Source: Brachybacterium avium (lineage in GTDB: Bacteria > Actinomycetota > Actinomycetes > Actinomycetales > Dermabacteraceae). From it: DNA of 64,000 nt. Positions 42,068-51,639 of the stretch are shown here, one piece after another. The position numbers and the translations under genes are program-made. The notes beneath the pieces are model-generated. The model was not told the DNA's origin. It saw only the letters and a program-made list of their open reading frames with translations, and did no database searches. Location: the NCBI RefSeq assembly GCF_002216795.1, contig NZ_CP022316.1, positions 1,116,001-1,180,000 of the forward strand, written 5' to 3'. Numbering within the stretch: position 1 is the first letter of the stretch; every line of letters starts with the position of its first letter.

Positions 42068-43414
42068 TCAGGCGGCGCGCGTCGCGTACCGCCGCACCAG
42101 CGGCGAGGCCACCAGCACCGCGGCGATCACCAGCACATAGGCGCCGAGCACACCGGCCAGGTACTGCACGGCCATCCTCGGATCGCTGGGGGCACCGCCG
42201 AAGACCGTGGCGAGCACCAGCAGGGCGGTGCCGGTCGCGACGATCGAGCTCAGCACCACCGGCACCGCGATCTCCGCGAGACGGGCGCGGTGCAGCTGGC
42301 CCACCTCGGCGCCGGCGATGTGCTGGGCGCGCAGGCGGGGGGCCTGGTCGATCACTCGGGCGGTCTGCGTGACACCGGTGCCGACCGCGGCGAGCACCGC
42401 GGCGATCCCGAGAGTGAGCAGGCCACCGGTGGTCATGGCGGTGAACATCATCGCCTCCTCGGGATTCGTGGCCGCGCCGAGTGTGGCGATCATCGTCAGG
42501 AACCCGGCGATGACCAGGGCGAAGGTGATGCCCGAGACCGCACGCCAACCGGCCCGTGGATCGGCCGCCAGCCGCCGCGCCCCCACCATCAGCGAGGGGA
42601 TGGGCGCGAGCCGGGCGAGCACCAGCGCGGTGACCCACACCAGGAACGGACCGACCACGTTGATCCCCGCCACGATCGCCGCGATGAACAGCACCATGAT
42701 CGCGATCGCCGCCCCGGCGCCGTCCTCGCCCAGCAGCATCCCGCCGACATTCATGAACACCACGAAGCCGACGATCAGCGCCGCCCACAGCACCACCCGG
42801 AGCACGGACATCCGCACCACCCGGGAATCGCGGGCCACCCCCAGCGGGCTGAGGACCACCCCGGTGAGGGAGACGGCGGCGGAGCCCGCAGCGATCAGCA
42901 CCAGCGCGAGGACCAGCACGGGATAGGCCCAGCCGGGCAGCAGCAGGTCAGTGACCGAGAAGGGGGTGATCCCGAAGTCGAGGCGGGTCAGCGCCGGGGT
43001 CGCCGCCAGATGGGCGCCGAGGCCGAGGAGCGCGCCGAGCAGCGACTGGGTGGCGACGTCGAGCACCGCCACCGAGCCGACCTGACCGCCGGTGCCGCCG
43101 ACCAGGCGCATGGTGGCCAGGTCCCGCTCGCGCCGGGCCAGGGACAGCCGCGCGGCCGAGCCACCGAGGCCGACGGCGCTGGGCACCAGCAGCACGGAGG
43201 CGATGAGCGCGCAGATCGCGAGGAACGGCATGAGCGAGGCCTCGCCCGTCATGGGCACCTCTCCCGCGGGGATGCGGCCGACGAAGGCGGCGGCGCCGCC
43301 GAGCACGGTCGCGGTGATGGCGGTGGCCGCGGCGAAGGCGATCACCGGCAGCACGTCGGCGAGCGCCCCGCGGCGCCGCAGCAGCAGGGGCGCGGAGGCG
43401 AGCAGGGCGCTCAT
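42068..43414 (-). CDS. ABC exporter permease, FtsX/MacB-like
   Basis: 448 residues, about ten helices in two blocks. An FtsX-type domain begins with LSLARRERDLATMRLVGGTGGQV, the stretch that links permease to ATPase in this family. A periplasmic domain as large as in MacB is missing, as in Gram-positive BceB/FtsX-like exporters. Its ATG 43414 overlaps the ATPase stop by four bases. The cargo is unknown; antibiotic or peptide export is the usual role. Confidence 0.87.
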   Translation of the reverse strand: MSALLASAPLLLRRRGALADVLPVIAFAAATAITATVLGGAAAFVGRIPAGEVPMTGEASLMPFLAICALIASVLLVPSAVGLGGSAARLSLARRERDLATMRLVGGTGGQVGSVAVLDVATQSLLGALLGLGAHLAATPALTRLDFGITPFSVTDLLLPGWAYPVLVLALVLIAAGSAAVSLTGVVLSPLGVARDSRVVRMSVLRVVLWAALIVGFVVFMNVGGMLLGEDGAGAAIAIMVLFIAAIVAGINVVGPFLVWVTALVLARLAPIPSLMVGARRLAADPRAGWRAVSGITFALVIAGFLTMIATLGAATNPEEAMMFTAMTTGGLLTLGIAAVLAAVGTGVTQTARVIDQAPRLRAQHIAGAEVGQLHRARLAEIAVPVVLSSIVATGTALLVLATVFGGAPSDPRMAVQYLAGVLGAYVLVIAAVLVASPLVRRYATRAA

Positions 43415-44205
43415 CGGTCCGCTCCGCTGGGGCCGGTCTCGGCGGCGGGGCGCACGAACTCCTGGGCGATCCGTCCGTCCTGCATGGTCACGGTGCGGCG
43501 GCAGGCCGCGGCGACCGTGCCGTCGTGCGTGACCATCACCAGGGCGGCGCCGGTGTCCCGGCAGGAATCGACCAGGATCGCCAGCACGGCCTGGCCGGTG
43601 GCCTGATCCAGCGCCCCGGTGGGCTCGTCCGCGAAGACCACCGAGGGCCGTCCGGCCAGCGCCCGGGCGATCGCCACCCGCTGTGCCTGCCCGCCGGAGA
43701 GCTGGGTGGGGCGGCGGTCGTGCATGCCGGACAGCCCCAGGCGGTCCAGCCAGGAGGCCGCCTCGGCGGTGGCGGCACGGCGGGAGGTGCCGCCGAGCAT
43801 GCGCGGCAGGATCACGTTCTCCAGCGCGGTGAGCTCGGGCAGCAGCTGGCCGTCCTGGAAGACGAAGCCGAAGTCGCTGCGGCGCAGCCGGGTGCGGCGC
43901 CGGTCCCCCAGGCGCGCCAGGTCGGTGCCCTCGTGCAGCACGGTGCCGGTGGTGGGGGTGAGGATGCCGGCGAGGATGTGCAGCAGGGTGGTCTTGCCGC
44001 AGCCGGAGGGGCCCATCACGGCGAGTGAGTCGGCGCGGTCGAGGTCGAGGTCCACACCGTCCAGGGCACGGGTGGTGGTGCCTCCGGTCCCGTAGGTCAT
44101 GAGCAGGCCGCGGGCCGACAGCACCGGGGACAGGGGGACCGTCCCGGGCTGGGCGAGGTGCGGGGACGGACCGGGATGGATGGGCGCGAGCGGGCTGATG
44201 TTCAT
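43411..44205 (-). CDS. ABC exporter ATP-binding protein, LolD/MacB-like
   Basis: 264 residues. Walker A GPSGCGKTTLL, Q-loop FVFQDGQLLPELT, signature LSGGQAQRVAIARAL, Walker B VVFADEPTGALD and H-loop VTHDG are all intact, and DEPTGALD is typical of MacB/LolD exporter ATPases. ATG 44205 gives a 40-residue Pro-rich lead before the domain. First gene of a two-gene operon with the permease. A perfect palindrome lies 66-87 bases upstream. Confidence 0.92.
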   Translation of the reverse strand: MNISPLAPIHPGPSPHLAQPGTVPLSPVLSARGLLMTYGTGGTTTRALDGVDLDLDRADSLAVMGPSGCGKTTLLHILAGILTPTTGTVLHEGTDLARLGDRRRTRLRRSDFGFVFQDGQLLPELTALENVILPRMLGGTSRRAATAEAASWLDRLGLSGMHDRRPTQLSGGQAQRVAIARALAGRPSVVFADEPTGALDQATGQAVLAILVDSCRDTGAALVMVTHDGTVAAACRRTVTMQDGRIAQEFVRPAAETGPSGADR

Positions 44206-44270
44206 GCCTCCCAGCCTCCGGCGCGGGGCCCCCGCCGCGCGTCCACCTACGGAGCGGTTCTGCCCGCTAC

Positions 44271-44292
44271 GGGTCAGACCATGGTCTGACCC
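44271..44292. promoter_or_regulatory. perfect 22-bp palindrome, candidate operator of the ABC exporter
   Basis: Arms GGGTCAGACC and GGTCTGACCC surround a central AT (44281-44282) with no mismatch. It lies upstream of the exporter ATPase gene and downstream of the pst terminator, so a site for a repressor of the exporter is the simplest reading. The regulator is not encoded next to it. Confidence 0.6.
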
Positions 44293-44346
44293 AGGCCTCC
44301 ACCCGGACATGGCGCTCGAGTACGCAGCACGACGCGCTCGCCGGAT

Positions 44347-44388
44347 CCCCCGATCCCGTTCAGGGGTGGGCCATAACGGGGGATCGGG
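44347..44388 (-). terminator. hairpin after the pst operon
   Basis: CCCGATCCC..CGTT-type arms: 44347-44360 pairs with 44375-44388 (12 bp with a 2-base bulge) around a 14-base loop. It lies 60-100 bases beyond the pstB stop codon and has no T-run. Confidence 0.5.
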
Positions 44389-44447
44389 CGGCGAGACCTG
44401 GCGTGTCGCCCGCTCCACCTCCGCGCCACGGCCTCGCGGCACGTCGC

Positions 44448-45233
44448 TCAGCCGAAGCGGCCGGAGATGTAGTCCTCGGTCTGCGTGTTCGTGGGATTGG
44501 TGAAGATGGTGTCGGTGTCATCGATCTCGATGAGGCGGCCGGGCCGGCCGGTGCCGGCGATGTTGAAGAAGCCGGTGCGATCCGAGACGCGGGAGGCCTG
44601 CTGCATGTTGTGGGTGACGATCACGATCGTGAACTCCTGCTTCAGCTCATGGATCAGGTCCTCGATCGCCAGCGTCGAGATCGGGTCCAGCGCCGAGCAG
44701 GGCTCGTCCATCAGCACCACCTCGGGCCGGACGGCGATCGTCCGCGCGATGCACAGCCGCTGCTGCTGCCCGCCGGACAGCCCCATGCCGGGCTTGTCCA
44801 GGCGATCCTTGACCTCGTTCCAGAGGTTCGCTCCGCGCAGTGCCCGCTCCATCAGCTCATCCGCCGCGGCCCGGGACATGCGGCGGTGGTTGAGCTTCAC
44901 CCCGGCCAGGACGTTGTCCCGGATCGACATGGTCGGGAACGGGTTCGCCTTCTGGAACACCATGCCCACGCGGCGGCGCACGGTGACCGGGTCGACCCTG
45001 GGGTCGTAGATGTCCTCGCCGTTGATCTCGACCCGGCCCGTCGCGTACGCACCGGGGATCACCTCGTGCATGCGGTTCAGGGTGCGCAGGAAGGTCGACT
45101 TGCCGCAGCCGGAGGGACCGATGAGCGCGGTCACCGAGCGGGGCCGGAGCTGGACGTCGACGCCCTGTACGGCGAGGAAGTCCCCGTAGAAGATGTCGAG
45201 GTCCTCGACGTTGATGGGCTGAGGGGCGGCCAT
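44448..45233 (-). CDS. pstB: phosphate ABC transporter ATP-binding protein
   Basis: 261 residues. Walker [19 protein letters not shown]-loop [14 protein letters not shown], signature [16 protein letters not shown], Walker [15 protein letters not shown] and H-loop IVTHNM are typical for PstB. It energises phosphate uptake through PstA/PstC. ATG 45233 is preferred over the in-frame ATG 45248 because AAAGGA lies seven bases before it and is formed by those very codons. It is the last gene of pstSCAB. Confidence 0.97.
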   Translation of the reverse strand: MAAPQPINVEDLDIFYGDFLAVQGVDVQLRPRSVTALIGPSGCGKSTFLRTLNRMHEVIPGAYATGRVEINGEDIYDPRVDPVTVRRRVGMVFQKANPFPTMSIRDNVLAGVKLNHRRMSRAAADELMERALRGANLWNEVKDRLDKPGMGLSGGQQQRLCIARTIAVRPEVVLMDEPCSALDPISTLAIEDLIHELKQEFTIVIVTHNMQQASRVSDRTGFFNIAGTGRPGRLIEIDDTDTIFTNPTNTQTEDYISGRFG

Positions 45234-45261
45234 CGGGAGTCCTTTCATAACGGGTGAGGGC

Positions 45262-46428
45262 TCAGCGGCTGAGCTTGGGCGAGAAGTAATGGCTGATCAG
45301 GCGCGCGATGATGTTGAGCACCATCACGATGACGATCAGGGTGAAGGCGGCGGCCCAGGCACGATCGATGTTGGTGGTGATCGAGCAGGCGTACACCTCC
45401 TGGGTGATCGGGTCGGCGACCGTCTCGCTCATGCAGTTCGCGCTGCCGGCGCGGTACTGCTGGTTGATGAACGTCGGCAGGGTCGCCATGCGCCCGTCGA
45501 ACATGTTCCAGTTCACGGAGGTGACCATGCCGACCGTGAGCAGCAGCGGTGCGGTCTCGCCGATCACGCGGGCGATGGCCAGGGTGATGCCGGTGGTCAG
45601 GCCTGCGACCGCGGTGCGCAGCACCACCTTGACGATGGTGAGCCACTTGGGCACTCCCAGCGCGTAGGCGGCTTCGCGCAGGTCCATCGGGACCAGGCGC
45701 AGCATCTCCTCGCTGTTGCGCACCACGGTGGGGATCATCAGCAGCGACAGCGCGACCGCGCCCATGATGCCCATGCGCACGCTGTCGTCGGGCATGAGGG
45801 CGATGAACAGTGCCAGGCCGAACAGGCCCGCGACGATCGAGGGGATGCCGGTCATGACGTCCACCAGGAAGGTGACCCCGGTGCCGAGGGTCCTCCTCCA
45901 TCCCTGGTCCGCGTACTCCACCAGGAAGATGGCGGTGAACAGGCCGATGGGGATCGAGATGATCGAGGCCCACAGGGTGATCAGCAGCGTGCCCACGGCC
46001 GCGTGGAACACCCCACCCGCGTCGGCGCCGCCGATGATCCCGGACATCGAGGACGTCCAGAAGTCGAAGGGGTCGGGCCTGGCCGCGATCACGCGGGTCA
46101 TCCCCCGCCGCACGACCTCCCAGAGCAGCGAGGCCAGCGGGAACATCGCCACCGCGAAGGCGCCGATCACCAGCAGGGTCATCAGGCGGTCCTTCGCCCA
46201 GCGCGGCCCTTCGCGCAGCAGCGAATACGCCCATCCCAGCAGCAGATGCAGGAGGAAACCGACGATGATCGCGGAGGCGACCGAGAGGGCATCGACCAGG
46301 GACAGGCCGACGACGGCGACCAGCAGCCCGGCGAGACCGGTGAGGACCAGGTGGTACCAGGGCAGTCGACGCTCGTCCCGGGGACGGCGCATCGAGGTCC
46401 GGTCCTGCACGATGGTCTGGGTGCTCAT
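45262..46428 (-). CDS. pstA: phosphate ABC transporter permease PstA
   Basis: 388 residues. It is longer than usual because two or three extra N-terminal helices (to about residue 90) precede the permease core. The core has [35 protein letters not shown], the EAA loop [19 protein letters not shown] and [16 protein letters not shown]. It forms the channel with PstC. ATG 46428 is nine bases after the pstC stop. Confidence 0.95.
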   Translation of the reverse strand: MSTQTIVQDRTSMRRPRDERRLPWYHLVLTGLAGLLVAVVGLSLVDALSVASAIIVGFLLHLLLGWAYSLLREGPRWAKDRLMTLLVIGAFAVAMFPLASLLWEVVRRGMTRVIAARPDPFDFWTSSMSGIIGGADAGGVFHAAVGTLLITLWASIISIPIGLFTAIFLVEYADQGWRRTLGTGVTFLVDVMTGIPSIVAGLFGLALFIALMPDDSVRMGIMGAVALSLLMIPTVVRNSEEMLRLVPMDLREAAYALGVPKWLTIVKVVLRTAVAGLTTGITLAIARVIGETAPLLLTVGMVTSVNWNMFDGRMATLPTFINQQYRAGSANCMSETVADPITQEVYACSITTNIDRAWAAAFTLIVIVMVLNIIARLISHYFSPKLSR

Positions 46429-46436
46429 GGGGTCTC

Positions 46437-47399
46437 TCAGCCTGTCGGGCCGCTGCGGGCGACGATCCATCGGGCGATGGCGTTGATGAGGAAGGTCAGC
46501 ACGAACAGCACCAGACCGGTGAAGATCAGCAGGGACATCTCCACCCCGGAGGCCTCCGCCGATTTCGAGGCGATGTTCGCCGCGATCGAGTTGTGCCGCC
46601 CCACCTCGAGGATGTGGAGGGAGAAGGTGGCGCCGGGCGCCAGGATCATCAGCACCGCCATGGTCTCGCCGAGCGCACGGCCGAGGCCGAGCATGGAGGC
46701 GGCGACGATGCCCCCGCGACCGAAGGGGAGCACGACGGTGCGGATGGTCTCCCAGCGGGTGGCGCCGAGCGCCAGCGCCGCCTCCTCCTGCAGGCGCGGG
46801 GTCTGCAGGAACACCTCCCGGGTGATGGCGGTGATGATCGGCAGCACCATGACCGCGAGCACCACGGAGGCGGAGGCGAGGTTGCGCATCGGCGCGGTCG
46901 GCTCGCCGGCGAACAGCGGGATCCACCCCAGGTAGGTGTTGAGGAAGACGTACAGCGGCTCCAGCTTCGGCACCAGCCAGATCCCGCCCCACAGGCCGTA
47001 GACGACCGACGGCACCGCGGCGAGCAGGTCGATCAGATAGCCCAGCGTCGCGGCCATGCGGCGCGGCGCGTAGTGGGAGATGAACAGGGCGATGCCGATC
47101 GAGATCGGGATCGCGATCACCAGGGCGATCGCGGAGGCGAGTGCCGTGCCGAAGACGAGCGGCAGCGCGTACTGGACCAGGGAGAAGTCCGCGGTGCCGG
47201 AGAACTCCCGGCTGGCGAGGATGGCCGGCAGCGACTCCGTGGTGAGGAAGACCGCCACCGCGGCGAGGGTGAGGAAGATCAGGAGGCCCGAGCCGACGCT
47301 CAGCCAGGAGAAGACCGAATCGCCGAGACGGCGTCCGCTGCTCGCCATGGAGGCGGCCGGGGACGTCGGCGACTCCGTCTCGAGGTCAGCTGTGCTCAT
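46437..47399 (-). CDS. pstC: phosphate ABC transporter permease PstC
   Basis: 320 residues, six helices. PstC hallmarks are PLVFGTALASAIALVIAIPI, IDLLAAVPSVVYGLWG, the EAA loop EAALALGATRWETIRTVVLP and GRALGETMAVLMI. AGGAGA lies five bases before ATG 47399. It follows pstS after a gap of 107 bases. Confidence 0.95.
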   Translation of the reverse strand: MSTADLETESPTSPAASMASSGRRLGDSVFSWLSVGSGLLIFLTLAAVAVFLTTESLPAILASREFSGTADFSLVQYALPLVFGTALASAIALVIAIPISIGIALFISHYAPRRMAATLGYLIDLLAAVPSVVYGLWGGIWLVPKLEPLYVFLNTYLGWIPLFAGEPTAPMRNLASASVVLAVMVLPIITAITREVFLQTPRLQEEAALALGATRWETIRTVVLPFGRGGIVAASMLGLGRALGETMAVLMILAPGATFSLHILEVGRHNSIAANIASKSAEASGVEMSLLIFTGLVLFVLTFLINAIARWIVARSGPTG

Positions 47400-47506
47400 G
47401 GGACTCTCCTGGGAGCTCACGGTGCTGGGGCGGGCGGGATGGCTGGTCATGGCGAGGCCGTCGGGCCGCGACCGGCCCGACGGCACGCCATGGTGCGGGA
47501 TCGAGG

Positions 47507-48655
47507 TCAGCCGACGGTGATGCCGTCGATCGCCGCCTGGGCCTCGCTGCGCAGCTCTGCGGAGATCGGGGCGGAGCCGGCGTTCTCCTGGGCGACCGTC
47601 TGGCCCTGCTCGGAGATCACGAAGGACGCGTAGGACGTCACCGCGGCGCCCGTGGCGGCGTCCTCGTACGAGCCGCACAGCGCGAGGTAGGAGATCAGCA
47701 CGATCGGGTAGGCGCCCGCCTCGGTGGTGGTGCGGTCCAGCTCCATGACGATGTCGTTCTCCGCCCGGCCCTCCTCGCGCGGCGAGACGTCGACGGCCTT
47801 CGCCGCAGCCTCGGCGCTGTAGTCCACGAACTCCTCGCCCACCTGGATGGAGGCGGTGCCGAGGTTTCCGGCCTGCGAGGCATCGGCATAGCCGATGGTG
47901 CCGTTGCCGGACTCGACCGCGGAGATCAGTCCGGAGGTGCCGTCGCCGGACTGGCCTCCGTCGATCGGCCAGGTCTCGATCGGGCCGTGGGTCCACGCCT
48001 CCGGGGCGTTGTCCGAGAGGTATTCGGTGAAGTTCTCGGTGGTGCCCGAATCGTCCGAGCGGTGGACCGGGACGATGGCCGTTCCCGGCAGCTCGGCGTC
48101 AGGGTTGAGCTCGGCGATCGCCGGATCGTTCCAGATGGTGATGTCCTCGGCGAAGATCCCCGCGATCACCTCGGGCGTGAGGTTCAGGTTCTCGACGCCC
48201 TCGAGGTGGAACACCACCGCGATCGGGGAGATGTAGACGGGCAGGTCGAAGGCCTGCTCGCCGCCGCACACCTCGGTGGAGGCGGCGAGCTCCTCCTCGT
48301 CCAGGGCGGCATCGGTGCCGGCGAACTTCACCTGCCCGGAGAGGAACTGCTCGCGCCCGGTGCCGGAGCCGGTGGGGTCGTAGGTGACGGTGATGTCTCC
48401 GCCCTCGGCCTGGACGAGGCCCTTGAACGTCTCGGTCCATGCGGTCTGCGCGTTGCCCATGGAGGAGGCACCGGCGCCGGCGAGGTTGCCGCTCAGCTCG
48501 GCGTAGCCGTCGGAGGTCGCTCCGGCGCCCGCCGCGCCACTGTCGTCCGAAGCTCCGCTGTCCCCCTCGGCGCTGCCGCCACAGGCGGTCAGGGCGATAC
48601 CGGCGGCGAGGCCGAGTGCGGCGAGCGAGGCGAGTCTGTTCCTGCGAGCGTTCAC
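47507..48655 (-). CDS. pstS: phosphate-binding lipoprotein PstS
   Basis: 382 residues. The signal sequence ends in lipobox LTACGG (Cys about 25), so it is anchored outside. Phosphate-binding segments are LAGAGASSMGNAQ, VTYDPTGSGTGREQFLSG, FAGTDAALDEEE and VPVHRSDDSGTTENFTEYL. It captures phosphate for PstCAB. GTG 48655 follows AAAGGA by six bases. A PHO box lies about 95 bases upstream, so it is presumably induced by PhoPR during phosphate limitation. Confidence 0.97.
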   Translation of the reverse strand: MNARRNRLASLAALGLAAGIALTACGGSAEGDSGASDDSGAAGAGATSDGYAELSGNLAGAGASSMGNAQTAWTETFKGLVQAEGGDITVTYDPTGSGTGREQFLSGQVKFAGTDAALDEEELAASTEVCGGEQAFDLPVYISPIAVVFHLEGVENLNLTPEVIAGIFAEDITIWNDPAIAELNPDAELPGTAIVPVHRSDDSGTTENFTEYLSDNAPEAWTHGPIETWPIDGGQSGDGTSGLISAVESGNGTIGYADASQAGNLGTASIQVGEEFVDYSAEAAAKAVDVSPREEGRAENDIVMELDRTTTEAGAYPIVLISYLALCGSYEDAATGAAVTSYASFVISEQGQTVAQENAGSAPISAELRSEAQAAIDGITVG

Positions 48656-48716
48656 TGCGAGTCCTTTCGGGGCCGTCGGCCCGGAAGCTGTCCATCGAGA
48701 AGGTGTGACAGCGGGG

Positions 48717-48771
48717 ACGCTAGGGAGAGCAGGTGACGGCCCGCCCGCTCACGCGTGAACGACAGGTGAAC
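48717..48771 (-). promoter_or_regulatory. pst promoter with PHO box
   Basis: Two direct 11-base units on the minus strand, GTTCACCTGTC (48761-48771) and GTTCACGCGTG (48750-48760), match the actinobacterial PhoP recognition repeat (GTTCACC-type, 11-base period). TAGCGT (48717-48722) lies 27 bases downstream as a likely -10 box. Confidence 0.75.
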
Positions 48772-48909
48772 TCCTCGAGGGAAGCAGAAGGATCGCAGGT
48801 CAGAGCGGGGAAACGAAAGGGTCACGGTCGACGCCGCCGCCCGGGGGCATCCCGGCGGAGTGATCCGCGTTACCACCGGCCTCGCTGCCGACGATCGCCT
48901 CGATCCCTC

Positions 48910-49503
48910 TCAGGCGGCGGCGGACATGACCAGCCCGACGATGATCAGCCCCACGTAGAGCAGGATGAAGAGCAGGGGGAGCAGACCCACCAGCGAGGTC
49001 ACCATGCCTGCGACGGCGAGGCCACGGCCGCCCTTCAGCTCGCTCGCCGTCGGCGCCGTCTCCTGCAGGCCCCGGTAGGAGAAGAAGATCCCGAAGGGTG
49101 AGGTGAGTCCGCCGCACATGGTCACGCCCAGCAACCCCAGCACGAATCCGGTGATCGCCGCGTTCGAGCTCGGCACCGCGGCCGGGAAGGCTCCGAACTG
49201 GGGCGGTCCCTGCGGGGCCGGGGCCGGGGGAGGCTGTGCCGCTGCGAGCACCGAGCCCGCGCCGTGCAGCGGATCCCCGGCTGAGCCGGCGGAGGAGAAC
49301 GGGTCGGACGAGTACCTGCCGGAGGGATCCGAGGAGTACGGATCCCCCGCGTAGGGATCCCTCGCGTACGGGTCGTTCGACGTAGGCCCTGCGGCATAGG
49401 GGTCCTCGAGGTGCCCGCCCTGCCTTCCGTACGGGCCCTGCCCTCCGTACGGGCCCTGCCCTCCGGAATAGTCCGGCAGACCGCTGTCGTGCCCTGCGTT
49501 CAT
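48910..49503 (-). CDS. DUF4190-type membrane protein with Gly/Tyr/Pro-rich N-terminus
   Basis: 197 residues. A disordered N-terminal half carries imperfect GQGPYG and DPYA/DPYS repeats. Two helices follow, separated by a short loop (AAITGFVLGLLGVTMCGG; LAVAGMVTSLVGLLPLLFILL), the DUF4190 layout. It is probably a small inner-membrane protein; function unknown. ATG 49503 is chosen where the low-complexity domain begins; the frame is open up to 49614. Confidence 0.8.
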   Translation of the reverse strand: MNAGHDSGLPDYSGGQGPYGGQGPYGRQGGHLEDPYAAGPTSNDPYARDPYAGDPYSSDPSGRYSSDPFSSAGSAGDPLHGAGSVLAAAQPPPAPAPQGPPQFGAFPAAVPSSNAAITGFVLGLLGVTMCGGLTSPFGIFFSYRGLQETAPTASELKGGRGLAVAGMVTSLVGLLPLLFILLYVGLIIVGLVMSAAA

Positions 49504-49632
49504 CTCGTGCTCATCCTTCCCCCGAGCCCGGTCCTCCCCGTGCTCGGGTGCTGCTCGTCGTCTCGTCCCCATCCTGCGGGCCCGCCCTGAAGTCCCCCGT
49601 ACGGTGCGCCTCATCCGCGCCGCGCGCCGGCA

Positions 49633-50577
49633 TCACCCGATGTTCGGCAGATGCCGCTCGATCGCGACCACTCTGCCACCCGCCGTGGTGTGCAGCAGCA
49701 GCGCTTCCCCGGCGGCGAGGAACGGGTCCTCGTGCGGCAGCTCGAGGGCGACGCCCGGCGCGGTGACCGCCCGCACCGAGTCGATCACGGTGGGCAGCAC
49801 CGGGCGATGGGTGCACACCACCGTCGGCCGTGCCTGTGCGAGCACGCGGTCGATCACGGCGGCGGTCCGAGCCGGATGCTCGGCATGGCCGGCCTCGGTC
49901 AGCGCCTCCTTCGTGCGGATCTTCAGACCCTCGATGGTCGCCAACGGTTCGATCGTGGCCCGGCAGCGCTCCCAGGGGCTGCTCAGCACGCTCGCCGGGT
50001 CGAAGGCGCTCAGCAGCGTCGGCAGCGCCCGCGCCTGCTTCCTCCCCTTGCTGTTCAGGGGGCGGGACTCCTCGCCCTTGCGCCATTTCGAGCGCGACAG
50101 CGCCGCGCCGTGCCGCTGGATGACGATCGGGGCGGTCTCCAGCTCGTCGGCCTCGAGATGACGCCGCAGCGCCTCGATCGGGACCTGGTCACTCTGCCGG
50201 GTCACCCGCTCCATGGCCTCCTCGAGCGAGACCCATCGCACCTCGTCGACCTCGCGGCGGCTCTTCGGCCCGGGAGCGACCTTCGCGCGGACCGTCGCGA
50301 CCCAGTACTGCACCACCTTCGTGCGGCCGTCCGGCATCAGGTAGGTGGAGGTCGGCAGTGGGCGCTGCAGGCGCACCCGGTAGCCGGTCTCCTCGGCGAC
50401 CTCGCGCACTGCGGCGGCGGGGGCCGTCTCCCCCTTGTCCAGCTTTCCCTTGGGGATCGACCAGTCGTCGTAGCGCGGGCGATGGATCAGCAGCACCTGC
50501 ACGCGGTCGCCCTTCTCCCGCCAGGTGAGGGCACCGGCGGCGACGACGGCACGCGATGAGCCGGCAGCGGCGCCCAC
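49633..50577 (-). CDS. mutT1: Nudix hydrolase / histidine phosphatase fusion (MutT1-like)
   Basis: 314 residues. The N-terminal Nudix domain has the box starting GKLDKGETAPAAAVREVAEE (about 44-63, G-x5-E-x7-RE-x2-EE-x-GY). The C-terminal half is a phosphoglycerate-mutase-like phosphatase with IVIQRHGAAL (catalytic His) and a second His in VVCTHRPVL. The fusion matches mycobacterial MutT1, which removes oxidised nucleotides such as 8-oxo-dGTP and diadenosine polyphosphates. GTG 50577 lies three bases after the mshD stop. Confidence 0.9.
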   Translation of the reverse strand: MGAAAGSSRAVVAAGALTWREKGDRVQVLLIHRPRYDDWSIPKGKLDKGETAPAAAVREVAEETGYRVRLQRPLPTSTYLMPDGRTKVVQYWVATVRAKVAPGPKSRREVDEVRWVSLEEAMERVTRQSDQVPIEALRRHLEADELETAPIVIQRHGAALSRSKWRKGEESRPLNSKGRKQARALPTLLSAFDPASVLSSPWERCRATIEPLATIEGLKIRTKEALTEAGHAEHPARTAAVIDRVLAQARPTVVCTHRPVLPTVIDSVRAVTAPGVALELPHEDPFLAAGEALLLHTTAGGRVVAIERHLPNIG

Positions 50578-50580
50578 CGA

Positions 50581-51468
50581 TCAGCCCCGACCGCTCACGC
50601 GCATCTGCACGTCACGCCCCGCGACGGCGAAGCCCCAGGTCTCGTAGAGCCGCAGAGCCGGAGCGTTGTCCGCCTCGACGTAGAGCTCCACCCCGGGCAC
50701 GCCGGCGGATCGGAGGCGCTCCAGGGCGGTGGCCATCATCAGACCCGCCACGCGGTGGCCCTGCACGGAGGGATCGGTCGCGACCGCGTAGATCTCGGCG
50801 TCCTGGTCCGTGGCGCCGGGTCGTTCGCGTTTGATCCAGACAAAGCTGACAAGCTCCTCGTCCCGCAGTGCGACCAGCATGTCCTCCGGGTCGAACCACG
50901 GCTGGGCGAGCCGCTGGTCCAGGTCCTCGCGGGTCAGCGACCCCTGCTCGGGGTGATCGGCGAAGGCGCGCGCGTTGACCTCGACCCAGCGCTCGGCGTC
51001 GCGCTCCGCCTCGAAGCTGCCCAGGCGCAGGCCCTCGAGCGTCGACTCGGGGATGGCCGGCAGCGGGCGAGCCGGATCGAGATCGCGATGCAGCGTGAGC
51101 AGGTACCGGCTCTCGGTGAGGCCGGCGGCCGCGAGGAAGGCGAGGGACCCCTCGAGGGCCCCGTGCGCCCAGACCCCCGCATCGGGGCGCAGCTCGAGCG
51201 CCTCGCGCAAGAGGGCCGTGCCGTGCCCGCGCCGGCGATGGGAGGGATGGATCATGCCCTGGACCGTGCCGTCGACCAGCACGCTCGCGTAGCCGCGGAC
51301 GATCTCGCTCCCCGCCTCCTCGACCAGCAGGTGCTGGGCGCTCTCGCCGTCCAGCGCGAGCACCGCGGCCTCGTCCAGCGGGGAGACGCCGTCATGCTCG
51401 GTGACGGTCGCGAGCAGCTCGCGGATCGCCGTCCGACGGGTGGGCGACAGCACGGCCGTCGTGATCAT
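50581..51468 (-). CDS. mshD: mycothiol synthase
   Basis: 295 residues with two GNAT acetyltransferase domains. It acetylates Cys-GlcN-Ins in the last step of mycothiol synthesis, the actinobacterial glutathione substitute. CoA-binding segments are IHPSHRRRGHGTALL in the first domain and VATDPSVQGHRVAGLMM in the second, with the MshD-typical WFDPEDMLVAL between. ATG 51468 follows GGAAGG. It is co-directional with and almost touching the Nudix gene, grouping two oxidative-damage functions. Confidence 0.92.
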   Translation of the reverse strand: MITTAVLSPTRRTAIRELLATVTEHDGVSPLDEAAVLALDGESAQHLLVEEAGSEIVRGYASVLVDGTVQGMIHPSHRRRGHGTALLREALELRPDAGVWAHGALEGSLAFLAAAGLTESRYLLTLHRDLDPARPLPAIPESTLEGLRLGSFEAERDAERWVEVNARAFADHPEQGSLTREDLDQRLAQPWFDPEDMLVALRDEELVSFVWIKRERPGATDQDAEIYAVATDPSVQGHRVAGLMMATALERLRSAGVPGVELYVEADNAPALRLYETWGFAVAGRDVQMRVSGRG

Positions 51469-51639
51469 GAGATCCTTCCGGGGTTCGGGGAGGAGGATTC
51501 ACGCACAGCCCGCGGCTATGCCCAGAGGGTCGAGCATGCCATCACCAGCGGGCACTCGTAGACTGCAACTGTAGCGCCCGGCGGCCACCTCCCGTCGGTG
51601 CCGCCCGAGACTCGAATCGATGACCTGCAAGGAGCGCCT

